64,000 nt of DNA from NCBI GenBank assembly GCA_026874595.1, contig CM049306.1, forward strand, positions 60,828,019 to 60,892,018, read 5' to 3'. The notes below the pieces were generated by a model. That model did no database searches. It had not been told where the DNA came from and saw nothing but the letters and a program-made list of their open reading frames with translations. A program made the position numbers and the translations under genes. Origin of the DNA: Sipunculus nudus (taxonomy: Eukaryota > Annelida > Sipuncula > Golfingiida > Sipunculidae). Shown here in pieces: positions 1 through 10,130 of the stretch; position 1 is the first letter of the stretch, and every line of letters begins with the position of its first letter.

Positions 1-597
1 ATTTTTGTGCGATATTAAACAATTTGAATGGTTTCAGAGAGAAGAAGTTTTTTGTAGCTGTCAGTATGATACGGGCACTGATGACCCCTGTTAAAAAAAG
101 GCCGATGCAGGTGGCGCCACCAATACCTCAATTTCAGACATGACTCATGTGACCAACATTGGCATAAAATTTGGTGATGACAGCTCCAGCCGTTTCTAAG
201 ATTGTAATTTTAGTATGCTTTTTTGGACAGATGACTAAGTTCAACTAGCTGTAACTCGGCCAAAAATCACCGAACTTAAACCATTCGAACAAACTTAATA
301 GAGATTGTTCCAGGGATCATTTCTGTGAAATATTGGACAATTTGGCTGAACAGTTTCGTAGGAGAAGATTTTTAAAGCTTTTTTAGCTTTTTCTCTATAA
401 AATCTAAGAAAATGCAGTTAGCCAAAAAATAAGCAAAATCCGATAGAGTTTTTTAGATGACTAATTTTTTGCAGAAAATTTTTTTATGCTAACTCTTGCC
501 GTTTTCAAGATAGTATGGGTTAACGTACAGACAACGGACGACGGACGCTGGACGACGCCACACCATCGCATAAGCTCACAGGTTCGCTAAAAATAAA
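1..597 (+). repeat. Dispersed repeat, 3' part, truncated by the window edge
   Basis: The stretch contains the 12-bp palindrome GGTGGCGCCACC at about 111-122, a downstream stretch like the 'tgcaaaattt...aacggtt' module of the other families, and ends in an ACGGACGACGGACG-type run (528-556) followed by a CATAAGCTCAC...GCTAAAAA tail near 567-595. This is the same plan (palindrome module, GGACG run, hairpin-like AGCTCA tail, A-run) as the better preserved elements at 21.9-28.5 kb and 51-53 kb, though the tail hairpin is poorly preserved. The 5' end lies outside the window. No coding sequence is seen. Confidence 0.5.
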
Positions 598-853
598 AGT
601 ACAATGCACATTGATTCAGATATAGTCATGCTTTATAATCTCTCCAGACATTTCTGATGATATCAAAGGATAAGCAAATGACAAACACATACAGTCAGAC
701 AAACACAGATTTGAAACAAAAGCAAAAACACATGTGACCTTATATGCATGTTGGAAAACCTTACAATGGTTTTACTTTCAGTACAATACATTATAACTCT
801 GTCCGCAGAAAGAGCATGGTATTTTCATAATGTCTACCATGAATACCTGATAT

Positions 854-1180
854 AACATGGGGTCCCATGGGTAAAGGCACTCAGCTGAATTTTGTAAAAT
901 TTTAGCAAATGCAAAATATGTTTATTTCTATTGTTATTGCTTTTTTATGTGTTAGCATTTGAAAAGCTATGAGAAATTGGCCCTCTCATTTGTTCATAAT
1001 AGAGTAGTAAATACATGATTGCAAAACTGATACTCTGACATGACTACCATAAAACAAGGGACCCATGGGTCACATCGCTCAGCTGAATTTTGGAAAACAT
1101 TAGTAACTGCAAAATATTTTTATTTCTTTTGGTTTTTCAAGTATATTATCATTAGAAAAGCTATGAGAAAATGGCCCTGC
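854..1180 (+). repeat. Two successive copies of the family-1 head region
   Basis: Positions 854-1000 and 1053-1180 match along their length: each starts with a CCCATGGG palindrome, then TCAGCTGAATTTTG, then an AAAATAT-rich stretch and AAAAGCTATGAGAAA followed by TGGCCCT. They are spaced about 199 bp apart. The second copy is the better preserved and is the likely 5' end of the element ending at 2742. Confidence 0.7.
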
Positions 1181-2742
1181 TAAAATGAAACTCTGTAAAT
1201 TATAGAATAATGGACATGAGCTAAACCATTTAGTGATGCACCAAGGGAACAAATAGGCCTACAGTAAGTGTTACATAAAAGTAACATTTCATAAACAAAT
1301 AATGTGTGAAAGTAATTAAGTTTTCAAAAGTTAAATATATGGCCATATGAGTTAAAAATAAATCCAACAAACTTTGACCAATATTCCTAATTTTGATACT
1401 AAGTTAACAGTGTTATTCACACCTAGGCCCTGCCACCTTTAAGAGATATGAATGAAATGCTACAAAGTATTTATATCTTCTTAAATCTTGTCAGTTAGCA
1501 CTTACATTAGATCCTAATATTTTATCACATTTGAATATTAGGATTAAATTCCTGATTTTTTTTCTTTAAAACAATCAAAATTGTCCACGTCTCATCAAAA
1601 AGAATTTATTTAACATTAAAATTATAAGATTCATCTTGTTTATTAGTCCTGTGTATTGAAGGGGTGGGTGGGGGGAGGGGTCTCTGTTGTTACTGCTCGT
1701 TGCTGAAATAAAATGTTAATTTTAAGATTCATCTAGTTCATAGTACAGGTCTGTCTACAGAATGGGGGTGGGGTGGGATGGGGTGGGGAGTTGACAGAGA
1801 AATAGGCTCCCTGTGGTATGGTATTTACTAGAGGCAGCCTGATCAAGCTCAACTCAGTGGAGAGAGCTGCACTGAATGACCTACAGTCACCAAAGTGGAC
1901 TGCTTGACAATGTAAGGGAATACAACAAATGCCTCCAAAATAAATTCAATTACTAGCCTAATTTTGCAGCTTTTATTTTCAAATTTCAGATTTTAACAGA
2001 TTAAATCCTTATGTGCACATGCTGTGAAAATTAAATCCACAGTACTTACAGGAAAAAAACGTGCCGTGGCCAAAATTGGGCAAAATTTAAGGTACCAATT
2101 TTATATTTTTGCCAATATTTAAAAAAATTTAACAGATTTTGATCTAACTTTTGGTACACAATTAAATTTTGATTAATTAAAGTTATATTACTGAAAAAAA
2201 GTCAATACCTTTAACATTTGTGGTCTTAAGTGACCAAATATCTTTGCTGATTTTTTTACATTACTGAAAAAAAGTCAATACCTTTAACATTTGTGGTCTT
2301 AAGTGACCAAATATCTTTGCTGATTTTTTTACAAAGTCCATTATGTTTGGGCCCATAACTTTTTTAAATTAAACAATATTGACTTAATTTCTGGCATGTA
2401 CATAGTAACTTTATAGAGGAATATTTATGGTAAATATGAAGAAAATCAGATGAGTGGTTTTGATATTAGGCAGTCCTGAAGTATGAAAATAAGATTTCTA
2501 ATAAAAAATTGAGTATTTTCCTTAATATCTCGAAGGAACGAAGTCCTATTGACCCAATTTTCGGCATGGTAGGAGATTTTGGGGACATCTAACTGTATGC
2601 CGAATTTCAGATTAGTAGGTCCAATGGTGTCGAAACGTGCCAGTCTTATGGACGGACGGACAGACAGACAGACAGATGGACGGACGACGGACAATGGACC
2701 ACGACTATAGCTCAGACGACTTATAGTCAGCTGAGCTAAAAA
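1053..2742 (+). mobile_element. Family-1 hairpin-tailed non-autonomous element, full length
   Basis: The head at 1053-1086 carries GGGACCCATGGGTC and GCTCAGCTGA. The tail at 2640-2742 carries a GGACGGACAGACAG run, then the hairpin 2709-2737 (outer arms AGCTCAG and CTGAGCT, inner TGACT/AGTCA region with one change) and AAAAA. The interior is non-coding and includes G-rich blocks at 1661-1680 and 1764-1788 and a perfect 73-bp tandem duplication. An 82-codon reading frame on the minus strand over the tail is a chance translation of the repeat. No transposase is present, so any movement would need factors in trans. The Helentron-like class is inferred from end structure only. Confidence 0.65.
2187..2332 (+). 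repeat. Perfect 73-bp tandem duplication
   Basis: The block beginning ATTACTGAAAAAAAGTCAAT at 2187 is repeated without change from 2260. The duplication sits within the body of the family-1 element and is absent from the other copies of that body, so it arose in this copy and recently. Confidence 0.9.
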
Positions 2743-3569
2743 CAGTAAAAGCTTTTGAGATACTATGCTGCATATTAAATATTTACAGATGGACAGACAG
2801 GTGGATAGAAAGAACTGATCAATTTATTTCACTTCCAGGGGAATAATGATTTTAAGTTTATATTAAACCCTATTTTTTCAGTGTCCATTTTTTGCATGAA
2901 TAGTTTTTATCATACTTAATATTTTTTTTTAATTTACAAATTTTATAAATTTGCAATAAAAACAAATTCTGAAAATATAATTTATAAATTTAGAACTGTA
3001 AGTTGCATCAATGTTTAATCCTTAGTTGGATAAGATCATGTCAAATTATGCATACACATATATTTATTCTTTTTTAATCATTTAACATTTAAATGAATTA
3101 AAGAAAAACTATTTCTTTAAGATTATATCACTTATTTAAATACTGCCACAAAAATGGCATCTTCAAGATATTCCCTACATTACTTTTCAAAAAAGTTTTG
3201 CACATTGGAGTTTTCAGCAGATGCTGAATTATATGCAGTTTTCAGTACATGCTCAATTTAATGAACTTAAATAAGTGATTCAGTAAATTTGATTAAAATA
3301 TCTTTTTCAAATCAGGTTTACACACTGTTGGTTGGATGAAGGAGAAACAATATCATTATGATAAATATTATCAAAACTATAACTTAATACTGAAAGTAAT
3401 ATTCAATTTGACACATGTCATTCTGAAGTAATGAATTTCTCACAACATGAACATCCATACGTTTACAGCAATGCATCACTTTGTGGACACAATTTAATTT
3501 GTACTTTGATCATGGTATTATAATACAAAATTCAAAATGTAGCAAAGGTCTAGAATAAGAATGAATTAA
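2743..3569. other. AT-rich stretch with no recognised feature
   Basis: Very AT-rich sequence with short poly-A and poly-T runs. I see no convincing exon, RNA gene or repeat boundary apart from a short GGACAGACAGG-like run near 2791-2803. Confidence 0.5.
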
Positions 3570-3900
3570 ATATAATTATAAAATTCATCTAGTTTATGCA
3601 TCTTGTCCATAGAGGGGTGGGGGGGGGAGAGGTCAGAGGGGAGCCCAGCTAAGCTGAGCAAAGGGAACTGCCTGGAGTGAAAAAAGTTACATAACATATG
3701 GGTAGGTGAGGGCTGCATCACACACTGCACACCATTCTACTGAGTTGGCTTGAAGTAAACAATACTTGACATGGTGTCTGAAAATTATTATTTAAGCTAC
3801 TCTTTTTGATTAATTCCTTGGAAATTTCAGGTTTTAAATGAATATAACCTTATGTTTGTATGATGTCAAGATTAAATCAACAGTGCTTACAGTAACTAGG
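3570..3900 (+). repeat. Family-1 body fragment with G-rich block
   Basis: The sequence matches the interior of the element at 1053-2742: TTCATCTAGTTTAT, a run of G at 3614-3629, CAGCTAAGCTGAGC, then the TTTCAG...TTAAAT...CAGTGCTTACAG stretch (compare 1980-2050, 43800-43870, 52220-52300). Neither the head nor the tail is present, so it is a fragment. Confidence 0.55.
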
Positions 3901-4039
3901 GACCTAGCCCTGCCTGGGCTTTAGTATTTGCGTTTTCTAATAAAATGCTTAAAATAAAACGTGATTCCATGTACCGATAGACTTAACTCAGTGCCAGCTC
4001 TTATCACTAAAGCCCTGAAAAGTCCATATGGTGAATCCC

Positions 4040-4193
4040 TGATATTTGCATATTAAGGTCTCACAAGGCTCTATGAGGACCCGACGATTCCTCTGTATTT
4101 GCATATCAGGCCGTCACGCCTCATGTGAGTGGCATTGTTGCTATGAGAACGTCAACAGCGGTCCCACAGCTTGGCCAGCTTCGCACTGAAATC
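4040..4193 (+). promoter_or_regulatory. Promoter-like region with two POU octamers
   Basis: Two exact octamer motifs ATTTGCAT occur at 4044-4051 and 4097-4104, 53 bp apart, 90-150 bp upstream of a candidate initiator ATG at 4194. The sequence between is unusually GC- and CpG-rich for this window. Octamers are bound by POU-domain factors. The sites are seen directly; their use as a promoter is inferred and depends on the exon downstream being real. Confidence 0.35.
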
Positions 4194-4275
4194 ATGTCTT
4201 CAGGTAGTCCACACATGGACCTCGTGTCCTATGATATATCTCTGCTGAACAAATATTACGGTCCAGGGGCCAAAT
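4194..4275 (+). CDS. Candidate first coding exon, product unknown
   Basis: An ATG at 4194 (A at position -3) opens a 27-codon frame beginning MSSGSPHMDLVSYD and ending ...YYGPGAK plus one nucleotide. It runs into an excellent 5' splice site, GTAAGTG, at 4276. Just beyond the donor the frame closes (TGA at 4281), as expected for an intron. The local base composition is richer in GC than the surroundings. I do not recognise the protein, and no matching next exon on the plus strand was found: joining to the candidate exon at 8949 would give a quick stop. It could be a chance frame, but the ATG, codon content, donor and promoter-like context agree. Confidence 0.33.
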
Positions 4276-4379
4276 GTAAGTGAATATTGTAGACACTATC
4301 ACAACAATTTTGTACTGACAGGTCCAGTAAAACTCCTTGAGGTGACAAGAAATTGCAACTCGCAAAGCATGATCATTTC

Positions 4380-4620
4380 AGTCAGCCGGTACATTTTGAC
4401 TGCTCTCATCACGTGGCACCTGAATATCTCGCGCTGATTGGCTGAGCCAGAGTTTGTTAGGCCTACTTAGTTTAAACAGGCCCACTTTAAAGAGTGGTGG
4501 TCCAATAAATGTTAACACTGAGGCTGAGGAATTCCAATTGGAAGCCCAGAATAGGAGATGACTGAATGAACAAAGTTGGTTCTAGGAAAGATTCTAATAA
4601 AGACCACTGCTGACGTCACT
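4380..4620. promoter_or_regulatory. Cluster of CACGTG, CCAAT-type and CRE motifs
   Basis: An E-box CACGTG lies at 4411-4416, an ATTGG (inverted CCAAT) motif at about 4437-4441 and a perfect CRE TGACGTCA at 4611-4618. They lie just downstream of the candidate exon at 4194-4275, where first-intron regulatory elements are common. The motifs are exact, but short motifs arise by chance and function is not shown. Confidence 0.25.
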
Positions 4621-4850
4621 GGAAAAGACCTTAGTTTAGCGAGGCGGTGATGTGTGGTGCTGACCATCCGGGAACCGGCCAAAATTACCAGTCCATCAAA
4701 TCAGAGGATCAGATAGTGGCAAATTAGTTACATGAGTTGCCACGAGATGGTGGTACCAATAGTTAGTGCAATACAATGCAGGAATGTTAGATTTCTCTGT
4801 CAGAAGCAACAATTAAGTCATAACTATTTCACGGACTGGGCCAGTCTACT

Positions 4851-6325
4851 AGGGACCCACAGGTCTGTCGCTCAGCTGAATTTGTCTATAAGGATAGGTT
4901 TATGAGCTTTTTCAAAATATGGGTCTTAATTGTGATCAGTTTGAAGCCAACCTGTCTATCCAAAATGGAGTTATCATCTATAAACTAATTTGTGAATTGA
5001 TGGGCCCTGTGACCTTTGATCGTGGACCCTAAAATTTAAAAGAACCTTCCCCTATTGGCAGGTGTGCCATGTGGAAGACGGAAGGTTTGGGATAAAAGTT
5101 TGGCTTAAAATGCATCAACAATTTTTTTTACAGAGTGGGTACTGTTACCTTAACTTTTGACCTCAAATTTGAGGGACAAACAGAAAGACAAACAGATGGA
5201 CAGACAAGGTGAATAATATAGGGTATCTGCTTATTCAAGCAGGGCCCTAATAAAGAACACTAGGTTTCAGGACACATATAAACCCTCAGTTGTGAATTTG
5301 TTAGTATCAATATAATTTGGCATTCTCAAAATAAAGGATGAAATGCATTAAAATAGAAAAAAATACAGGTCGCGCAACCAGTCTTCAGGAACTGAAGAAA
5401 TTAATCATAAACAATAAACATACCAGGTTTCAGGACACTGGATGAAACCAGAGCTGAAAAACTGATATAATTGCTGTCATATGACGGTCTCAAAACAGAA
5501 AAAATATCATAAAAATGAGAAAAATACAGGTGGTGCCACCAGTTTTCAGGAACTGACAAAACTTGTCATGGCCATTATTCAAAGCATGATTCATGGCAAT
5601 CCATGCATTAATGATCAAGATACTGGAGGTTTAGTATCAAATTTTTAATTATTCTAGGGGCTACTTACAAACTCCATAGCTCAGAGGATATAGGCCGCAC
5701 TGACATAATTTCAGGTTTCCAAGGTTTCTTATTGACCTCCCTATATGTACACTTAGAAGTTTCTAGGTCCAGTGGTTACAATTTGTGCCCTGTACCTATA
5801 CCTCTGTTCCCTTTCAGTCAGCTGATTTTGGCAAAATTTCAGAAAATGAATTTACATTTATGCAATAATATTAATAAAATACAAAATGTTGACCTAATTT
5901 CTTGCATACAATTAAATTCAATTATATACAGTCACATGCTGAAAAAGGATCTCTAGCTTGAACAGTTGCCATTATAAGTGGGTAAATATCTTTCCTGATA
6001 TTCTGACGATATACATTATGTTCTGGACTATAACCCCTAAAAATTATGCAATGTAGACCTAATTTCTGGTATGTAGGTACATAGATAACATATATAGAGG
6101 AAATAATTAATAGTTATGCAAAATATCAACAAAACAAAACAACTGGTTTTAGTATGAGTAGTCTTGAAGTTTAACAACATTTTTTCAATGGAAAATGAAG
6201 GGTTTCCATAATTTCCCAATTTTGTGTCCTAATTTTGGGTTTGGTGGGAGAACTTAATTTGGAACATCTTAGTGTATGTTGAATTTTAGATTCAAATCTC
6301 TTATAGTCAGCTGAGCTTGAAAAAT
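4851..6325 (+). mobile_element. Mosaic family-1/2 hairpin-tailed element, decayed
   Basis: A head-like sequence at 4851-4886 (GGGACCCACAGG, then TCGCTCAGCTGAATTT) opens it. The middle (5380-5810) is family-2 body: two palindrome-derived sites near 5368 and 5530 (the second GGTGGTGCCACC), CTTCAGGAACTG, and TTTCTAGGTCCAGTGGTTAC. From about 5820 the body is family 1 (TTCTGGTATGTAGGTACATAG at about 6062). A truncated tail (CTTATAGTCAGCTGAGCTTG) ends it near 6320. A different hairpin-ended piece closes near 5250 (TCTGCTTATTCAAGCAG), so it may be composite. Confidence 0.5.
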
Positions 6326-7205
6326 GAAATTCAATAAAGTCAACACTACTCTTTTAATTTCTGAATCTTTAAAAAATCTAGTGAAAATTTTCTGTGGTTT
6401 AGAGTCTAAACTAGTAGATGCCACTAATTAAAATACCCTCACCAACTGCATGGGAAACTCAGGATAGAGCCTCAATTTGATGAAGAGAAGTGGATAAACA
6501 AATGATATCAGTGAAAATGATTGTCAAAGGATCACTGAAAACTTAAGAATGGCATATATATAGGGTATTCCTGGCAGGGGCTGTTCTACTGCATGGTCCT
6601 GCCGTTCTAAAAAAAAAACAAAACAGAATCAAACCAAAATGCAGGCCTGAGGCCAGCAGACCTCTTGTTAATTTAAACCCTACACCCATCTATTGTAATG
6701 AGTAAAAGAATATCAGGTGAAAAGTTAATGAAGATAATCTAATCAATCTTGAATATCCTGAAAAGTACAATTCTACAGGTGGTGACAGGTAGTTCTTTTC
6801 ATTAGGAAAACACTAACAGTGACTAACAGCTGAGAAGCATGCACACAGCACATTTCTTCTATTAGTCTGTCACTGGTGGTTCAATGTGATGCAGGCTTCT
6901 TTTTGTTCACTAAAAACTCAAACTCTGCTGCACACAAACTGCTTTAATAAGTTGAATTCCTTTTTATACTGGTGGGCTTTGGTTTAGTGAACACTTGGTT
7001 GCAGCAGGTTCACATTGACAATTCTTATGTTATATCCTTATGGTTTCCCCCTTTTGTATTTTGACATTTGAACAAGTCTCAAAGAACTCACCTATCAATC
7101 AGACCGGCCAGCTGGTATTGCTCATAAAAGTTGCCAGTTGGCGTTTACAGTGTTTACCTAAGACACCATAGGATAGGTTCTGTCAATTGCCAGTAAATTA
7201 TATAA

Positions 7206-7208
<3 letters not shown>
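6326..7208. other. No gene; one more hairpin-like repeat end
   Basis: Around 6550-6625 there is an ATATAGGGTAT motif followed by arms GGCAGG and CCTGCC and an A-run, resembling the end at 5215-5255 (ATATAGGGTAT, arms CTGCTT and AAGCAG). This suggests another hairpin-tailed family. Nothing else is recognised. Confidence 0.4.

Positions 7209-7265
<57 letters not shown>
7209..7265. repeat. (AT)n microsatellite
   Basis: About 28 uninterrupted AT dinucleotides. Confidence 0.95.
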
Positions 7266-7266
<1 letters not shown>

Positions 7267-8619
7267 CTCTTTAACCAATGCAGACTGCCAACAGGGCATG
7301 TCCAGTTATAAGACCAGTAAGTGCTGCCTTTCACTGCCTAGCTGAACCTGGGATCTTTTCCACCTTCAGTGATGGAGGACTCTCAAAGAATTTCACCCTT
7401 CATTTCATGCAAGTCATACAACCATTGCCTACAGCTGCTGTGCAACTTTTACCATATTCAAAGCAATGATAATCATTAGACTAAAATGGTAACAGCAGTG
7501 TGTTTTTACACTTACTTTCACACAGATGTGGGCAGTTATGTAAGGGCTACCAAAGATTGTTTCCCCACTTGCCTTTATTTTAAAGCCAGACTGGATAAGC
7601 TTTATCAGCCAGCCATGAGTAGCATGCAGAGTGCCGGTAACCTGAATATTGTTGCAATGTATCATTGTGCAGACCCTGTGTATAAGAATCCCTCTTGCAG
7701 ATTAATCTCATTTGTTTGCTAAGAATCAACAGAAAACCTATGTGTCTGGTCAGATTGGTGTATACTCTTCCCAGAAACACGTATGCTCTTTTTGATTGCC
7801 TAGCTGTTTTTTAAATGTAATATTTAAAGTGAGGTTGGTGACCCATGACAGAGTTCATTTCACCTGGCAACAAGATCAAGAAGAACCAAGAAGGTATTAT
7901 AAAGATTCCATTCAGATAAGTTTCAAATTCTGTGATGATATTTCTATTTCTGATGATAAAACAGGTACAAAATATAGTTGTACAAGTGTAGAGCAATAGA
8001 AACCACTAAACAGAAGACTCTTTTAATTGTTCGTGGCATGATACACCAGCACAAGAACCTATAATGCTACTATGGTCGACAGACCAACGAGACTGACTGG
8101 ACATGATTTACTCAGATACAATTATCCCAAATTGAACCACTTATACTGATTTACTTAAGAGGTGTCCTGGGATGTCTACAGTTTGACAACCCTGTCAGAA
8201 GGATTTGTCAATATTGTTATTATATGTGTGACTGGAAACTGAGTAAACCTAATAATATTGGATTTTTCTTGAACTTAAGTGCTCAGAGGTAATGTTAAAA
8301 CTTGAAAATCTGAAAAATAGGGGACCAAGCAAACACAGCAAGAAAACTGCAGATATGGATAATTGTGAATTTTAAAGTTCATGGCAAAAATTGTGATGCC
8401 TCTGATCTGTTTTTCTGGAATGAACTGAAACTGACCTTGACCTGAAGTTTATAGGATCACATGAACTGAACTGAATTGGTGAAGAAATCTCTAATATTTT
8501 TCTATGTATTGCACTTGAGAAGTAGTTTACTTTTCAGGTCAGCCTTTGAGTGTTTGGCTAAAGTAAAACACAGACATTATATGTACCTATATTGGTTGTT
8601 ATAAGGAGCATTATAGACA

Positions 8620-8885
8620 GGATCATTTAAAAAAAAATAATAATATAAACTTATTTATTTTACATGGATTGTACAAATAGCTATTATAACTAATCATCAC
8701 ACTTTCCATGGCTCAGATGATGGTGTTTGGTAGTCTGTATGGGTGGAGGAAACTGGAGAACCCAGAGAAAACCAGCCTTGGACGGGCAACTACAAGCCTT
8801 TTTTATAGCCACACTGGGGTTCGAACCCGGACGGTTAGAGGAGAGAGCTGAGTGTTTTACCCCTCGACTGTCCAGGCCCCATCAT
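8620..8885 (-). mobile_element. tRNA-derived SINE
   Basis: Read on the minus strand the element starts near 8885 with GGGGCCTGGACAG, has an A-box-like stretch (GTCGAGGGGTAAAACACTC), and a near-consensus B box GGTTCGAACCCC at 8816-8829. A non-tRNA body follows with TTTTCTCTGGGTTCTCCAG and TTTCCTCCACCC, and a low-complexity AT tail ends near 8620. A tRNA-related head with A and B boxes spaced as in tRNA genes, followed by an unrelated body, is the definition of a tRNA SINE. Such elements are transcribed by RNA polymerase III and moved by LINE enzymes. The 62-codon plus-strand frame across it is a chance translation. Confidence 0.65.
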
Positions 8886-8948
8886 CTATCATGGTTAGCT
8901 GCAGATACTGCTTAATCTCTGTTGCTTAATTGTTATTGTCTGTTCCAG

Positions 8949-9032
8949 CACAGGGTTCCCAGTGATATTTAACAATTATTCTTTAAAACTTCTTCTGAAT
9001 CTTGTGACCAAGTGACATGGCGTCTGTCAAGG
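8949..9032 (+). CDS. Candidate exon with start codon, product unknown
   Basis: A pyrimidine-rich 3' splice site (TTATTGTCTGTTCCAG, ending at 8948) and a strong 5' splice site (GTAAGC at 9033) bound an 84-nt segment. It contains ATGGCG at 9017 in a good context, giving only MASVK plus one nucleotide before the donor. If real it would be a mostly 5' untranslated exon. The coding part is too short to identify, and the call rests on splice signals alone. Confidence 0.22.
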
Positions 9033-9117
9033 GTAAGCAGCCTCACTTTGAAAGTATCAATTTTAAAATATTTACGACACCAGACAACCAATCAGCAGTT
9101 TTTTAATGTACCGGTAG

Positions 9118-9735
9118 ATGTTTGATCATGTGACCAGTGACATTGGCTTTCATCCATGGGGTTGAGATGTTTTAAAAATAGACTGTTTTCTCAGATTTTG
9201 ATTTAATGAATTACTAAAACATTTTGCAAGGTACAGTTTTGGTTTTATTCCATTACTGTACCATTACTGTCCATTACTGTTTGATCATGTGACCAGTGAC
9301 ATTGGCTTTCATCCATGGGGTTGAGATGTTTTAAAAATAGACTGTTTTCTCAGATTTGATTTAATGAATTACTAAAACATTTTGCAAGGTACAGTTTTGG
9401 TTTTATTCCATTACTGTACCATTACTGTCCATTACTGTTTGATCATGTGACCAGTGACATTGGCTTTCATCCATGGGGTTGAGATGTTTTAAAAATAGAC
9501 TGTTTTCTCAGATTTTGATTTAATGAATTACTAAAACATTTTGCAAGGTACAGTTTTGGTTTTATTCCATTACTGTACCATTACTGTACCATTACTGTCC
9601 ATTACTGTTTGATCATGTGACCAGTGACATTGGCTTTCATCCATGGGGTTGAGATGTTTTAAAAATAGACTGTTTTCTCAGATTTTGATTTAATGAATTA
9701 CATTAACTTTGCAAGGTACAGTTTTGGTTTTATTC
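9118..9735 (+). repeat. Minisatellite, four copies of a 158-170 bp unit
   Basis: Copies begin with TTTGATCATGTGACCAGTGA at 9121, 9280, 9438 and 9608. Each ends in TTTTGGTTTTATTCCATTAC and a short array of CCATTACTGTA decamers, two or three per unit, which explains the length change. Copies 1 to 3 are almost identical; the last loses the decamers. Confidence 0.95.
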
Positions 9736-9853
9736 CATTTGACTAGGCATATCTGCCTCATTACTCCATTGCAGCTTACAATTTGTAGCTGATCTTTCAA
9801 TTAATGAGAAGATTCAAACACTTCCTGGGCACCAAACTGTGGAACAAAGCAGG

Positions 9854-10130
9854 GTAAGACATGGCCTAATGATTAACATATTGAACTTTTAAGGTAGTTA
9901 TCATTTAAGACATCTATCAGATAGATATACAGCTAGCAGTGTTAGACAGAGCCTCATGATCAAAATGTTGGACATTAAAGTGGTTACCATTTTAGACATC
10001 TATTAGAAAGGGACAAGCAGGGGTAAGACAGAGCTTTAAAACAGACTTAAAGGCAGACTGGTGTGTTGGACTTTAATGCAGATCAAGGATCCAAGTTTGG
10101 ACTCTGCCAAGGCCCCGGAAGGCAAAATGT
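9854..10130 (+). repeat. Degenerate tandem repeat of about 85 bp, tRNA-like
   Basis: Three related units start with G(T/T)AAGAC or GTTAGAC at 9854, 9941 and 10023 and share GCCTNATGATNAA, TTGGAC and TTTAGACATCTAT segments. The third has a degenerate GGATCCAAGTTTGGACTC resembling the end of a tRNA-like unit. The similarity to tRNA A/B boxes is weak; this may be old SINE sequence. Confidence 0.4.

Noticed and set aside
2446-2694. Minus-strand frame with SVRPSIRLARFDTIGP-like sequence, and similar ones at 29352-29603
   Set aside because: It is a translation of the family-1 tail and its GGACGGACG run; such frames are common false gene calls.
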